Below are positions 8,399 through 18,508 of a stretch of DNA of 64,000 nucleotides, piece by piece. Origin of the DNA: CAVSLM01 sp963728895 (GTDB taxonomy: Bacteria; Pseudomonadota; Gammaproteobacteria; JBBQDK01). Positions within the stretch are counted from its first letter, which is position 1, and each line of letters opens with the position of its first letter. Where the stretch lies: contig CAVSLM010000006.1 in the NCBI GenBank assembly GCA_963728895.1, positions 91,907 to 155,906 of the forward strand. Reading direction: 5' to 3'. The position numbers and the translations under genes are program-made. The notes beneath the pieces are model-generated. The model did not search any database and had not been told where the DNA came from. It saw only the letters and a program-made list of their open reading frames with translations.

Positions 8399-9706
8399 AT
8401 CCGGTGAACGTGGGACTGCTGGGGCTCGGTACCGTCGGCGGCGGAACGGTGAACGTGCTGGCGCGCAATGCCGAGGAGATCACGCGCCGCGCCGGTCGCG
8501 GCATCCGCATCAGCCACGCCGCCGCGCGCGAGGTGAGGAATCCGGCGATCCGCAGTCTGGAGGGCATAGCGGTCGGCAGCGATGCCTTCGCGCTCGTCGA
8601 TCATCCCGAGGTACAGATCGTCGTCGAACTGTTCGGCGGCTACGAGCCTGCACGCGAGCTGGTGCTTCGCGCCATCGCCAATGGCAAGCATGTTGTCACT
8701 GCCAACAAGGCGCTCATCGCACGCCATGGCAACGAGATTTTCGCAGCAGCCAGCGCCGCGGGCGTAATGGTGGCCTTCGAAGCTGCGGTGGCCGGCGGCA
8801 TCCCCATCATCAAGGCGGTACGCGAGGGGCTCGCCGGCAACCGCATCAACTGGGTGGCGGGCATCATCAACGGCACCGGCAACTTCATCCTTACGGAGAT
8901 GCGCGACAAGGGCCGCGAGTTTGCCGACGTGCTTGCCGAGGCCCAGGCGCTCGGCTATGCCGAGGCAGATCCCACTTTCGACGTCGAAGGCATCGATGCG
9001 GCGCACAAACTGACGATCCTGGCCTCCATCGCCTTCGGTGTGCCGCTGCAATTCGACAAGGTCTACACCGAGGGCATCAGCCGCATCACACGCGGTGACG
9101 TCGCCAATGCCGAGGAGCTCGGCTACCGCATCAAGCACCTGGGCATCGCACGGCGTACCGAAGAGGGGATCGAGCTGCGTGTGCATCCAACGCTCATTCC
9201 CTATCGCCGGCTGATCGCCAACGTGGACGGAGTGATGAATGCCGTGCTGGTGCATGGCGACGCCGTCGGGCCCGACCCTGTACTATGGTGCGGGCGCGGG
9301 TGCGGAGCCGACCGCCTCGGCGGTCGTTGCCGATCTGGTGGACGTGGTGCGCACGCTCACCGCGGACCCGGAGAACCGGGTGCCGCACCTGGCCTTCCAG
9401 CCCGACGCGCTGTCGGACCTCCCCGTCCTGCCCATGGAGGAGGTGGATACGGCCTATTACCTGCGCATGCTCGCAAGCGACCGGCCGGGCGTGCTGGCGG
9501 AGGTCACCCGCATCCTCGGCGATCTCGGCATCAGCATCGAAGCGATCCTGCAGAAGGAACCGGAGTCGGACGCCGTCGAGGTGCCAATCATCATGCTCAC
9601 GCACCGCATCCGTGAGCGCCACATGAACGAAGCCATACGTCGCATCGAGGCGCTGGACAGCATCGCCGGGACGGTCACCCGCATACGTCTGGAGACCCTG
9701 AAGTAG
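8395..9706 (+). CDS. hom: Homoserine dehydrogenase (apparent frameshift)
   Basis: Reduces aspartate semialdehyde to homoserine, the branch point to threonine and methionine. The GTG at 8395 overlaps the alaC stop. The N-terminal NAD(P) site is GLLGLGTVGGGTV; the catalytic region contains TANKALIARHG and GIINGTGNFILTEM. Near 9268-9275 the frame shifts: GDAVGP must be followed by TLYYGAGAGAEPTAS, which is read after removing one C from a CCC run. The corrected protein has 436 residues and ends in an ACT domain (YYLRMLASDRPGVLAEVTRI) that normally senses threonine. As given, the gene would lack most of its last third. A homopolymer error is the likeliest explanation. Confidence 0.92.
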
Positions 9707-9793
9707 CGAAACGCCTGCCCGAAGCCGCGCGGTGCAACCTGCGGCGCGCCGATGCGCGGTGTGCCGGACAAACTTCCCAAGGAGTCAGTCCCC

Positions 9794-10936
9794 ATGTCGT
9801 TTCATCCGCGCTACACCGGACTGATCGAGAAATACCGCGATCGCCTGCCGGTGCCCGACGACGCCCGCATCATCAGCCTCGGCGAGGGAAACACGCCGCT
9901 GATCCGCCTGGGCAATATCGCGCGCGCGCTGGGCCGGGAAGTCGACATCTACGTCAAATACGAAGGCCTTAATCCGACCGGATCCTTCAAGGACCGCGGC
10001 ATGACCATGGCCGTGACCAAAGCGGTGGAGCAGGGCAGCCGGGCCATCATCTGCGCGTCCACCGGCAACACCTCGGCCTCGGCGGCGGCCTACGCGGCGC
10101 GTGCCGGCATCACCGCCTTCGTGGTAATCCCGGACGGCAAGATCGCGCTCGGCAAGCTGGCGCAGGCCATGATGCATGGCGCCGTAGTGCTGCAGATCCG
10201 GGGTAACTTCGATGCCGGCATGAACCTGGTGAAGCAGGTGGCAGAGCAGGCACCGGTGACGCTGGTCAACTCGGTCAATCCCTACCGCCTGCAGGGACAG
10301 AAGACCGCCGCGTTCGAGATCATCGAGGAACTCGGCAGGGCGCCCGACTTTCACTGCCTGCCGGTCGGTAACGCCGGCAATATCACCGCGCACTGGATCG
10401 GATATTGCGAATACTCCAGCGCCGGCGGCGAACACGTGACGCACGCCTGCACCTTCTGCAAGGGTCACTGCCGCTATGCGGGCGGTGCCGCGGTCGGCAG
10501 CCGTCCGACCATGGTGGGCTACCAGGCCGCCGGTGCGGCGCCCTTCCTGCGCGGCGAGATGGTCGATGAGCCGGAGACGGTGGCGACCGCCATCCGCATT
10601 GGCCATCCGCAGTCCTGGAAACAGGCCTGGACCGTGCAGGAGGAGTCGCACGGCTGGTTCGACGAGCTGACCGACGAGGAGATCCTCGCGGCCCAGAAGC
10701 TGCTGGCCCAGCGCGAGGGAATTTTCTGCGAGCCGGCATCGGCGGCTTCCATCGCCGGCGCCCTGCGCGACATCGAGCACGGCCGGATTCCCGAGGGTAG
10801 CTCAGTGGTCTGCACCCTTACCGGACATGGACTCAAGGATCCGGACACGGCGATCCGTCAGAGCGGGGCCGAGATGGTCACCATCGACGCTGAACTGCGG
10901 GCCATCCAGAACGCCATCGCCAATCGCATTTCCTGA
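9794..10936 (+). CDS. thrC: Threonine synthase with a cysteine-bearing insertion
   Basis: PLP enzyme converting O-phosphohomoserine to threonine. 380 residues; the PLP lysine is K66 in NPTGSFKDRGM, with SLGEGNTPL upstream and the GNAGNIT phosphate loop near 192. I chose ATG 9794 behind AAGGAG (9778-9783); an in-frame start at 9752 lies before that ribosome site. Residues about 209-235 form an extra loop with C219, C222 and C226 (ACTFCKGHC) between GYCEYSS and the conserved RPTMVGYQAAGAAP. That loop is absent from short threonine synthases I can recall and could bind a metal; this is inference. Downstream of hom, same strand, completing the pathway. Confidence 0.93.
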   Translation: MSFHPRYTGLIEKYRDRLPVPDDARIISLGEGNTPLIRLGNIARALGREVDIYVKYEGLNPTGSFKDRGMTMAVTKAVEQGSRAIICASTGNTSASAAAYAARAGITAFVVIPDGKIALGKLAQAMMHGAVVLQIRGNFDAGMNLVKQVAEQAPVTLVNSVNPYRLQGQKTAAFEIIEELGRAPDFHCLPVGNAGNITAHWIGYCEYSSAGGEHVTHACTFCKGHCRYAGGAAVGSRPTMVGYQAAGAAPFLRGEMVDEPETVATAIRIGHPQSWKQAWTVQEESHGWFDELTDEEILAAQKLLAQREGIFCEPASAASIAGALRDIEHGRIPEGSSVVCTLTGHGLKDPDTAIRQSGAEMVTIDAELRAIQNAIANRIS

Positions 10937-10957
10937 CCCCGGACGGGGTGGGCCAAG

Positions 10958-12065
10958 GTGGGAGCCAAGGCGCAGGGAACCGAAATCGAGACCGAGAAAG
11001 CCGCGGCAACCGACCCGGCAGGCCCGAGGACTCCGCATCGTCTGCATCTCACGCTGCTGACCGCGGGTCTTGCAGGCGGCGCGGACCCGACCTGGCGGGG
11101 CGAGCTTTCCACTTCCCGAAACACCCGCCTTGCGCCGCTTCCTGTCGCGTGCCGACCGCGCGGACCATGCGCGACCTGGGCGCCTGGCAACGCTGGGGGC
11201 GTTGTTCGGCCTGCAGCCGGCTACGCTGCCGGTGGCAGCACTGAGCCGCTGGGGAGAGACTGGCCTCAGGCCCGACGGCAGCTGGTTGCGCGCCGATCCG
11301 GTACACCTGCGCGCGGACCAGCACCGGCTGTTGCTGTTCGATGCACGGCTGCTCGCGATGCAGATGGCGGAAGCGCGCCAGCTTGCCGCGGAGCTTGCGC
11401 CCCTGTTTGCCGAGCACGGTGCGAGGCTCGAGGTGCCGCATGCATCGCGCTGGTACCTGTGCCTGCCGCAGGAACCGGGGATCGTGAGCACGGCGCTGGA
11501 TGCGGCCGCGGGGGGCGATATTGACCGGCTGCTGCCGGCGGGGCACGCCGGTGCGGAGTGGCGGCGGCTGCTGAACGAGATTCAGATGCTGCTGCACGCC
11601 AGCAGTGTCAACGAGGCGCGGGAGGCCGCCGGCGTACCGGCGGTGAACAGCGTCTGGTTCTGGGGTGAAGGTGCATTGCCGGGGGAGATTCCCCACCGAT
11701 GGGATCGGGTGCTCGGATCCGATCCGCTGGTGGCGGGCCTCGCGCTGGCGGCGCGCAGGACAAGTTACGCGCCGCTGCCTGCACCGGGCGACTGGCTGCA
11801 GGCGGCGGGCTACGAGGGGGAGGTGCTGGTGGTGGACGACGCCTTGCAGGCGCCGGTGAGCTATGGCGATCCGGCGGCTTGGAACGCGGCGCTGGCCGTG
11901 CTCGAGGCGCAATGCATGAAACCGCTGCTGGAAGCGGTGCGCAGCGGTCGCGTCGCGAGCTGTACACTGCTGCCCGGCGACGGCACGGCGTGGCGCTTGA
12001 CGCGCTCAGGACTGCGCCGATTCTGGCGGCGCACCCTTACGCTTGCATCGCTGGTGATGCGATGA
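10958..12065 (+). CDS. RpfE-like/phosphoglycerate mutase-related protein (apparent frameshift)
   Basis: The product resembles the RpfE-type proteins found beside recJ in Xanthomonas and many beta/gammaproteobacteria, often annotated as phosphoglycerate mutase-like regulators. The biochemical role is unclear. The start (GTG 10958) reads through HRLHLTLLTAGLAGG. Near 11098-11103 one extra G in a GGGG run must be removed to join this to PLPETPALRRFLSRAD and the rest of the protein, giving 368 residues. Supporting motifs are the HASRWYLCLPQEPG stretch and NEIQMLLHASSVNEAREAAG followed by VNSVWFWGEG, characteristic of this family. The TGA overlaps the recJ ATG. If the frameshift is real, the 331-residue frame starting at 11070 would be what remains. 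Confidence 0.75.
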
Positions 12066-13801
12066 GGAAAGTCATCGTGCGCCGCGCGGTAATGACGACG
12101 GCAAGCGCGCTTCCACCCGACCTGCATCCGCTCCTGGCGCGCATTTACGCCGGGCGCGGGGTAAGCGACGCCCGCGAGCTGGAGCGCTCGCTGCAGTGTA
12201 TGTTGCCGCCCACCTCGCTCGGAGGCGTCGAGCGCGCTGCGGCGCTGCTCGCGGAGGCGATCGAGCTGCACCGCCGCCTCGTCATCGTCGCCGATTTCGA
12301 CGCGGACGGGGCGACCAGCTGTGCGCTGGGCGTGCGGGCGCTGCGCAGGCTCGGCGCCGAGCAGGTCGATTATGTGGTGCCCGATCGCTTTCGTTTTGGC
12401 TATGGCCTGACGCCCGAGATCGTGGAGGTCGCGGCGCAGCATCGCCCGGACGTGCTGCTCACGGTCGACAACGGCATCTCCAGCGTGGCCGGCGTGGCGG
12501 CGGCGCGCGAGCGCGGCATGCAGGTCATTGTTACCGACCATCATCTGCCCGGCGCGGTGCTGCCGCAGGCCGATGCCATCGTCAATCCCAATCTTCCGGA
12601 CGACGCCTTCCCCAGCAAGAATCTGGCGGGTGTGGGCGTGATCTTCTATACGATGCTGGCGCTGCGCGCGCGGCTGCGGGAGCAGCACTGGTTTGAGCGG
12701 CGCGGTTTGCCGGAGCCGAATCTCGCCTATCTTCTCGACCTGGTCGCGCTGGGGACCGTGGCGGACGTGGTGCCGCTCGATCACAACAACCGGGTACTGG
12801 TGGAGCAGGGGCTGCGGCGCATTCGCGCCGGGCGCGCCTGTCCTGGTGTGCAGGCGCTGCTGCAGGTTGCGGGACGCACCTGCACCCCGCTGGTCGCCGC
12901 GGATCTGGGCTTTGCGGTGGGGCCGCGCCTCAATGCTGCGGGCCGGCTGCAGGACATGAGCCTCGGCATCGAATGCCTGCTGTGCGACGATGCCACGCAG
13001 GCGCTGCGCATCGCGCAGCGCCTGGATGCGCTCAATCGCGAGCGGCGCGAAATCGAGGCCCAGATGCAGGAGCAGGCGCGGCTTAGTCTGGAGCGGCTGG
13101 TCCTCGATGACGAGACGGAGCTGCCGCTCGGCGTGTGCCTGTACGAGGCGGACTGGCACCAGGGCGTGATTGGAATTCTCGCCGGACGCATCAAGGAACG
13201 CTGGCATCGCCCGGTGATCGCCTTTGCGGCGGGTGCGCCCGGTGAGCTTAAGGGTTCCGCGCGTTCCATTCCCGGTCTGCACATTCGCGACGCCCTGGAC
13301 AGCGTGGCCGCGCGCCATCCCGGGCTGATCGAGCGCTTCGGCGGACATGCAATGGCTGCCGGGCTCAGCATCCGCAACGAGCGCTTCGATCAATTCTCCG
13401 CGGCTTTCGATGCCGAAGTGCGCCTGCGGCTGCGTGACGCCCCGATTGAGGGCGTTATCTATAGTGACGGCGAGCTGGAAGGCCAGCTTCTGTGCCTGGA
13501 GACCGCCGAGCTGCTACGCGAGGCTGGGCCCTGGGGACAAGGATTCCCGGAGCCGGTATTCGATGGCACCTTCGAGGTTCTCGACACCCGGGTGCTGAAG
13601 GAGCGGCATCTTCGTCTCCTCGTCAGGGTCGGCGAGGCAGCGCAGCCGGTCGACGCCGTCGCCTTCAACGCCGGGGAGCAGGGTTGGCATGCCGCCCCGC
13701 ACGTGCACCTGGCGTATCGCCTGAATGTCAATGAATACCGCGGAACGCGCAGCCTGCAGCTGGTAGTCGAGCATCTCGAAGCCCTGGGCGCTGCTCACTG
13801 A
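12062..13801 (+). CDS. recJ: Single-stranded-DNA-specific exonuclease RecJ
   Basis: 5'-3' ssDNA exonuclease for recombinational and mismatch repair. 579 residues. The DHH phosphoesterase motifs are clear: ADFDADGATSC near residue 79, VDNGISS near 137, and VTDHHLPG near 158. The DHHA1 domain carries FGGHAMAAGLSI near 430, followed by the OB-fold. The ATG at 12062 overlaps the preceding stop, indicating coupling with the RpfE-like gene; the same pairing occurs in the Xanthomonas rpf region. A much longer upstream frame only overlaps the previous gene. Confidence 0.95.
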   Translation: MRKVIVRRAVMTTASALPPDLHPLLARIYAGRGVSDARELERSLQCMLPPTSLGGVERAAALLAEAIELHRRLVIVADFDADGATSCALGVRALRRLGAEQVDYVVPDRFRFGYGLTPEIVEVAAQHRPDVLLTVDNGISSVAGVAAARERGMQVIVTDHHLPGAVLPQADAIVNPNLPDDAFPSKNLAGVGVIFYTMLALRARLREQHWFERRGLPEPNLAYLLDLVALGTVADVVPLDHNNRVLVEQGLRRIRAGRACPGVQALLQVAGRTCTPLVAADLGFAVGPRLNAAGRLQDMSLGIECLLCDDATQALRIAQRLDALNRERREIEAQMQEQARLSLERLVLDDETELPLGVCLYEADWHQGVIGILAGRIKERWHRPVIAFAAGAPGELKGSARSIPGLHIRDALDSVAARHPGLIERFGGHAMAAGLSIRNERFDQFSAAFDAEVRLRLRDAPIEGVIYSDGELEGQLLCLETAELLREAGPWGQGFPEPVFDGTFEVLDTRVLKERHLRLLVRVGEAAQPVDAVAFNAGEQGWHAAPHVHLAYRLNVNEYRGTRSLQLVVEHLEALGAAH

Positions 13802-13873
13802 GCGACCTACCGGCCGCACTGTCCGTGACGGTCCGACAAGGTACAATTTCCCTTTTCACCTTCCGGCCCGGCC

Positions 13874-16144
13874 ATGAACGACATCGTGCAACCCAGTCCC
13901 GACGGCATCGAGCGCCTGCCGCTGCGCGCCTTCACCGAAAAGGCCTACCTCGACTACTCGATGTACGTCATTCTCGATCGAGCGCTGCCGAACATCGGCG
14001 ATGGACTGAAACCCGTACAACGACGCATCGTCTACGCCATGTCCGAGCTTGGCCTGAACGCGGCCGCCAAGCACAAGAAATCGGCGCGCACCGTGGGCGA
14101 CGTGCTCGGCAAGTTTCACCCGCATGGCGACGTGGCGTGTTACGAGGCCATGGTGCTCATGGCGCAGTCGTTTACCTATCGCTATCCGCTGGTGGACGGG
14201 CAGGGCAACTGGGGCTCGCCGGACGATCCGAAGAGCTTCGCTGCCATGCGCTACACCGAGGCGCGCCTGGCGCCTTACGCCGAGGTGCTGCTCGCGGAGC
14301 TGGGGCAGGGTACCGTGGACTGGGTGCCGAACTTCGACGGCACCCTCGAGGAGCCGGCGCTGCTGCCGGCGCGGCTGCCCAACGTGCTGCTCAACGGCAC
14401 CACCGGCATCGCCGTGGGCATGGCCACCGACATTCCGCCGCACAATCTGCGGGAGGTCGCCACCGCCTGCATCCGACTGCTGGATGCGCCCAAGGCCGGC
14501 GTGGCGCAGCTTTGCGAGCACATCCAGGGGCCGGACTTTCCGACCGAAGCCGAGATCATCAGCCCGCGCCAGGAGCTGCTGCGCATGTACGAGACCGGCT
14601 CGGGAAGCGTACGTGCCCGCGCACGGTACGAGCGCGAGGATGGCGACATCGTGATCACGGCGCTGCCCTACCAGGTCTCGGGAGCGAAGGTGCTGGAGCA
14701 GATCGCCGCGCAGATGAACGGGCGCAAGTTGCCCATGGTCGAGGACCTGCGCGATGAATCCGATCATGAGAATCCCACGCGGCTGGTGATCGTCCCGAGA
14801 TCCAGTCGCGTCGATGCCGATGCCCTCATGCAGCATCTGTTCGCGACCACGGACCTCGAACGCAGCTACCGGGTCAATCTCAACATGATCGGCATCGACG
14901 GGCGGCCCCAGGTGAAGAACCTGCGGGCGGTGCTCGCCGAATGGTTGGAATTTCGCACCGAGACCGTGCGCCGGCGCCTGCAGTTTCGTCTCGACAAGGT
15001 GCTCCAGCGCCTGCACATCCTGGAAGGCCTGCTGATCGCCTATCTCAACATCGACGAGGTGATTGCCATCATCCGCCGCGAGGAGCGTCCCAAGCCTGTG
15101 CTCATGGAACGTTTCGGCATCAGCGATGCCCAGGCCGAAGCCATTCTCGAGCTGAAGCTGCGCCAGTTGGCAAGGCTCGAGGAAATGAAGATCCGCAGCG
15201 AGCAGGCGGAGCTGGCCGCCGAGCGCGACCAGCTGCAGAAGACGCTCGGTTCCAGGCAGCGGCTGCGCACCCTCATTCGCAACGAGCTGCAGAAGGATGC
15301 CGAGCGTTATGGTGACGATCGCCGCTCACCCCTGGTTTCGCGACCCCAGGCGCAGGCGCTCGACGAGTCCGCCCTCGCGCCGGCCGAGCCGGTGACGGTG
15401 GTGCTGTCGCAGCGCGGATGGGTGCGCGCCGCCAAAGGCCACGAAATCGATCCCGAGAGCCTGAGCTATCGCTCCGGCGATGCCTATCTGGCCGACGCCC
15501 GGGGACGGTCCAACCAGATGGCCGTATTCCTGGACAGTACCGGGCGCAGCTACACCCTGCCCGCCCACAGCCTGCCGTCGGCGCGCGGGCAGGGCGAGCC
15601 GCTGACCGGGCGCATCAGCCCACCCGATGGGGCGGAGTTTGTGGGGGTGGTAATCGGCGACCCCGACGAACGGGTGCTGCTTGCCTCCAACTCCGGCTAC
15701 GGGTTCATCTCCCGGCTCGGAGAACTTCACGGACGCAACAAGGCCGGCAAGGCGGTTCTGAACGTCTCCAGAGGGGCCCGCGTGCTGGCTCCGGCCCCGG
15801 TGTTCGATCTGGACTCCGATCGTCTGGCGGTAATCTCCAACGATGGCAGACTGCTCATTTTCGCGGCCGGGGACCTGCCGCTGCTTGCGCGCGGCAAGGG
15901 CAACAAGATGATGGACATCCGCAGCGGCAAGAAGGCCGCACAGGCCGAGCTCGTCGTTGCGGCACTCAGTGTTCCGAAGGGTGGCGGACTGGTACTGCGT
16001 TGCGGTCAGCGCCAGTTCACGCTGAAGGCTTCGCAGCTCGACGAGTACCAAGGCGAGCGCGGGCGCCGCGGCAGCAAGCTTCCGCGAGGTCTGCAGAGGG
16101 TGGATGCCGTCGAGCTCACTCCGGATGCGCCCAGCAGGACCTGA
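13874..16144 (+). CDS. parC: DNA topoisomerase IV subunit A
   Basis: Type IIA topoisomerase subunit that decatenates daughter chromosomes. 756 residues, the ParC length rather than the longer GyrA. The breakage domain holds KPVQRRIVYAM, HPHGDVACYEAM and the catalytic Tyr127 in AAMRYTEARL. The C-terminal beta-pinwheel is short and lacks the GyrA box, consistent with ParC. V87 stands where Escherichia coli ParC has Ser80, a quinolone-contact residue. A TACAAT -10-like box is at 13842-13847. parE is not adjacent, so subunit B must be encoded elsewhere. Confidence 0.95.
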   Translation: MNDIVQPSPDGIERLPLRAFTEKAYLDYSMYVILDRALPNIGDGLKPVQRRIVYAMSELGLNAAAKHKKSARTVGDVLGKFHPHGDVACYEAMVLMAQSFTYRYPLVDGQGNWGSPDDPKSFAAMRYTEARLAPYAEVLLAELGQGTVDWVPNFDGTLEEPALLPARLPNVLLNGTTGIAVGMATDIPPHNLREVATACIRLLDAPKAGVAQLCEHIQGPDFPTEAEIISPRQELLRMYETGSGSVRARARYEREDGDIVITALPYQVSGAKVLEQIAAQMNGRKLPMVEDLRDESDHENPTRLVIVPRSSRVDADALMQHLFATTDLERSYRVNLNMIGIDGRPQVKNLRAVLAEWLEFRTETVRRRLQFRLDKVLQRLHILEGLLIAYLNIDEVIAIIRREERPKPVLMERFGISDAQAEAILELKLRQLARLEEMKIRSEQAELAAERDQLQKTLGSRQRLRTLIRNELQKDAERYGDDRRSPLVSRPQAQALDESALAPAEPVTVVLSQRGWVRAAKGHEIDPESLSYRSGDAYLADARGRSNQMAVFLDSTGRSYTLPAHSLPSARGQGEPLTGRISPPDGAEFVGVVIGDPDERVLLASNSGYGFISRLGELHGRNKAGKAVLNVSRGARVLAPAPVFDLDSDRLAVISNDGRLLIFAAGDLPLLARGKGNKMMDIRSGKKAAQAELVVAALSVPKGGGLVLRCGQRQFTLKASQLDEYQGERGRRGSKLPRGLQRVDAVELTPDAPSRT

Positions 16145-16261
16145 TCGCGTGGCGCCGGAGACGGTGCTTGCGTGTCAGTGGCGGTGCGGCAGCGGATTGA
16201 ACCGCGCGGTTTCCGTCCCCATCTAACGCGCTGACAAGTATTCGTGCGAAGAAGGACTGGT

Positions 16262-17146
16262 ATGAAACGCATCTTGCTTTTTGTGACGACGAACCTTGCG
16301 GTATTGCTGGTGCTGAGCATCGTGTTGAGGCTGCTGGGTATCGATACCATGCTCGATCAGCAGGGGACCGGCCTCAACATGCAGGCGTTGTTGGTCTTCG
16401 CGGCAGTGTTCGGCATGGGCGGATCTTTCATTTCATTGGCGATGTCCAAATGGAGCGCCCTGCACCTGACGGGCGCGCGGGTGATCGAGCGCCCCGGCAA
16501 TGCGGAAGAAGCCTGGCTGGTCGATACGGTACGACGACTTGCGCGACAGGCCGGAATCGGCATGCCTCAGGTGGCGGCGTACGACTCGGCGGACATGAAC
16601 GCCTTCGCTACCGGGATGCGCCGCGACAACGCCCTGGTCGCGGTGAGCACCGGGCTCCTGCGCAGCATGAACCACGAAGAGGTGGAGGCGGTACTGGGCC
16701 ATGAGGTGAGCCACGTTGCCAACGGGGACATGGTGACGCTTGCGCTGATACAAGGTGTGGTGAACACGTTCGTAATTTTCGTCTCTCGCGTCGTCGGCTA
16801 TGTGGTCGACCGGGCCGTGTTCAAGACCGAGCGCGGCCACGGCCCAGGCTTCTGGGTCACGACCATAGTGGCGCAGGTGGTGCTTGGCATACTCGCGAGC
16901 ATCATCGTTCTGTGGTTCTCGCGCTGGCGGGAGTTTCGCGCCGATGCCGGTAGCGCACATATGCTCGGCAGGGAGAAGATGATTGCCGCGCTGCAGCGCC
17001 TGCAGGCCGGTGCGGAGCAGCCCCATCTGCCGGACCAGGTCGAGGCCTTCGGCATATCGGGGAACGCGGGCCAGGGGCTGCGGCGCCTGTTTATGAGTCA
17101 TCCGCCGCTGGAGGAACGTATCGCCGCGCTGCGCGGGATGAGCTAG
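16262..17146 (+). CDS. htpX: Membrane zinc protease HtpX
   Basis: M48 metallopeptidase of the inner membrane that degrades misfolded membrane proteins. 294 residues, with two N-terminal transmembrane segments (about 4-24 and 41-60) and a further pair near 160-180 and 195-220. The zinc motif HEVSH is at 147-151, and the downstream glutamate ligand probably lies in the EFRADAGSA segment. The ATG at 16262 follows an AAGGA ribosome site; an in-frame GTG at 16244 is less likely. The gene stands alone between parC and a DUF1015 gene. HtpX is often controlled by envelope-stress regulators, but I see no specific site. Confidence 0.95.
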   Translation: MKRILLFVTTNLAVLLVLSIVLRLLGIDTMLDQQGTGLNMQALLVFAAVFGMGGSFISLAMSKWSALHLTGARVIERPGNAEEAWLVDTVRRLARQAGIGMPQVAAYDSADMNAFATGMRRDNALVAVSTGLLRSMNHEEVEAVLGHEVSHVANGDMVTLALIQGVVNTFVIFVSRVVGYVVDRAVFKTERGHGPGFWVTTIVAQVVLGILASIIVLWFSRWREFRADAGSAHMLGREKMIAALQRLQAGAEQPHLPDQVEAFGISGNAGQGLRRLFMSHPPLEERIAALRGMS

Positions 17147-17243
17147 TGGCTCGGGACGGGCGGCTGGGCGCAGCTTGTCCGATCATGCAAACTAAAGCAT
17201 CGGGCGCAGCTTCGGGCGCCGTGGGTTTCGAGCTGGTGAAGAG

Positions 17244-18485
17244 ATGACATTGATCCGACCATTCGCCGGCTTGCGGCCGGCGCCGGGCCGTGCGGCCGAA
17301 GTGCTCGCGCCGCCGTATGACGTGCTCGACACCGAGGAGGCGCGGGTGCGGGCGCGCGGTCGGCCGTGGAGTTTCCTGCACATCTCCAAACCCGAAATCG
17401 ATCTCCCGCGCGGCACCGATCCCTATGCACCCGAGGTCTATGCGAAAGCCGCAGAAAACCTGGCGCGAATGTCGACGGAGGGCGTGCTGGTACGTGATCC
17501 GCGGCCGTACTACTATGCCTATCGCCTTACCACGGAAGGTCATACGCAGACCGGGCTGGTGGCGGTTGCCTCGGTCGCCGCCTATGACAGCAATCACATC
17601 CGGCGGCACGAGTTCACGCGCCCGGAGAAGGAAGACGACCGGGTTCGGCAGATCGAGGCGCTGAATGCTCAGACCGGCCCGGTGCTCCTGGCCTATCCAG
17701 CCGATGCGCAGGCCGATGCACTGCTCGGCGGCGCCACGGCGGGTGGCCCCGAGGTCGATGTGGTTGCGGACACGGGCGTGCGCCACGAACTGTGGGTCGT
17801 ACGTGATCCCGACCTGATCGACAGCCTCACGTCAACCTTCGCTGCTATGGAGGCGCTCTACATCGCGGACGGACATCACCGCTCGGCGGCAGCGTCGCGC
17901 GTCGCTGCGGCACGTCGTTCGGGCGGCACCGGGGACAGTCGCATGGCGCAGGATCAGTACTTCCTGTCTGTCATTTTCCCGCACCATGAGCTGCGCATAC
18001 TCGACTACAACCGGGTGGTGCGCGATCTGAACGGCCACGACCGCGAGGCGTTTCTCCAGCGCCTTCAGGCTGCATTCGAGATACAACCCAGCGCAAACCC
18101 GGTGCACCCATCTGCGCCGGCCGAGTTCGGCCTGTACCTTCCGGGACGATGGTTTCGACTGGCACTGCGCCCGGAGCGGATACCGCAGGGGGACCCGGTG
18201 GCGCGACTGGACGTGAGCCAGCTGTCGAATCAAGTGCTGGGTCCGATCCTGAGGATCGAGGATCAGCGCCGCGATCGGCGCATCGATTTCGTCGGGGGGA
18301 TTCGTGGCTTGGCGGAGCTGGAGCGGCGTGTGAACGAAGGCGGGATGGCCGCTGCCTTCTCACTCTATCCGACCCGCATGGAGGATCTCATGGCAGTGGC
18401 GGAGGCAGGGGAAGTCATGCCTCCGAAATCCACTTGGTTCGAGCCCAAGCTGGCCGACGGGCTTGCCTCCCACGTGCTGGATTGA
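17244..18485 (+). CDS. DUF1015 family protein (putative kinase-like)
   Basis: 413-residue protein beginning with IRPFAGLRPAPGRAAEVLAPPYDVL, the unmistakable DUF1015 start (shown here split: IRPFAGLRP, then APPYDVLD). Other family landmarks are the RRHEFTRPEKEDDR segment near residue 117 and YIADGHHRSAA near 205-215. DUF1015 proteins are cytosolic and biochemically little characterised, and are often found near serine or sugar-acid metabolism genes. No such partner is adjacent here. It ends 23 bp before the convergent FimX-like gene. Confidence 0.85.
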   Translation: MTLIRPFAGLRPAPGRAAEVLAPPYDVLDTEEARVRARGRPWSFLHISKPEIDLPRGTDPYAPEVYAKAAENLARMSTEGVLVRDPRPYYYAYRLTTEGHTQTGLVAVASVAAYDSNHIRRHEFTRPEKEDDRVRQIEALNAQTGPVLLAYPADAQADALLGGATAGGPEVDVVADTGVRHELWVVRDPDLIDSLTSTFAAMEALYIADGHHRSAAASRVAAARRSGGTGDSRMAQDQYFLSVIFPHHELRILDYNRVVRDLNGHDREAFLQRLQAAFEIQPSANPVHPSAPAEFGLYLPGRWFRLALRPERIPQGDPVARLDVSQLSNQVLGPILRIEDQRRDRRIDFVGGIRGLAELERRVNEGGMAAAFSLYPTRMEDLMAVAEAGEVMPPKSTWFEPKLADGLASHVLD

Positions 18486-18508
18486 ATGGTGTCGGCAGGT
18501 GCTGCCAC

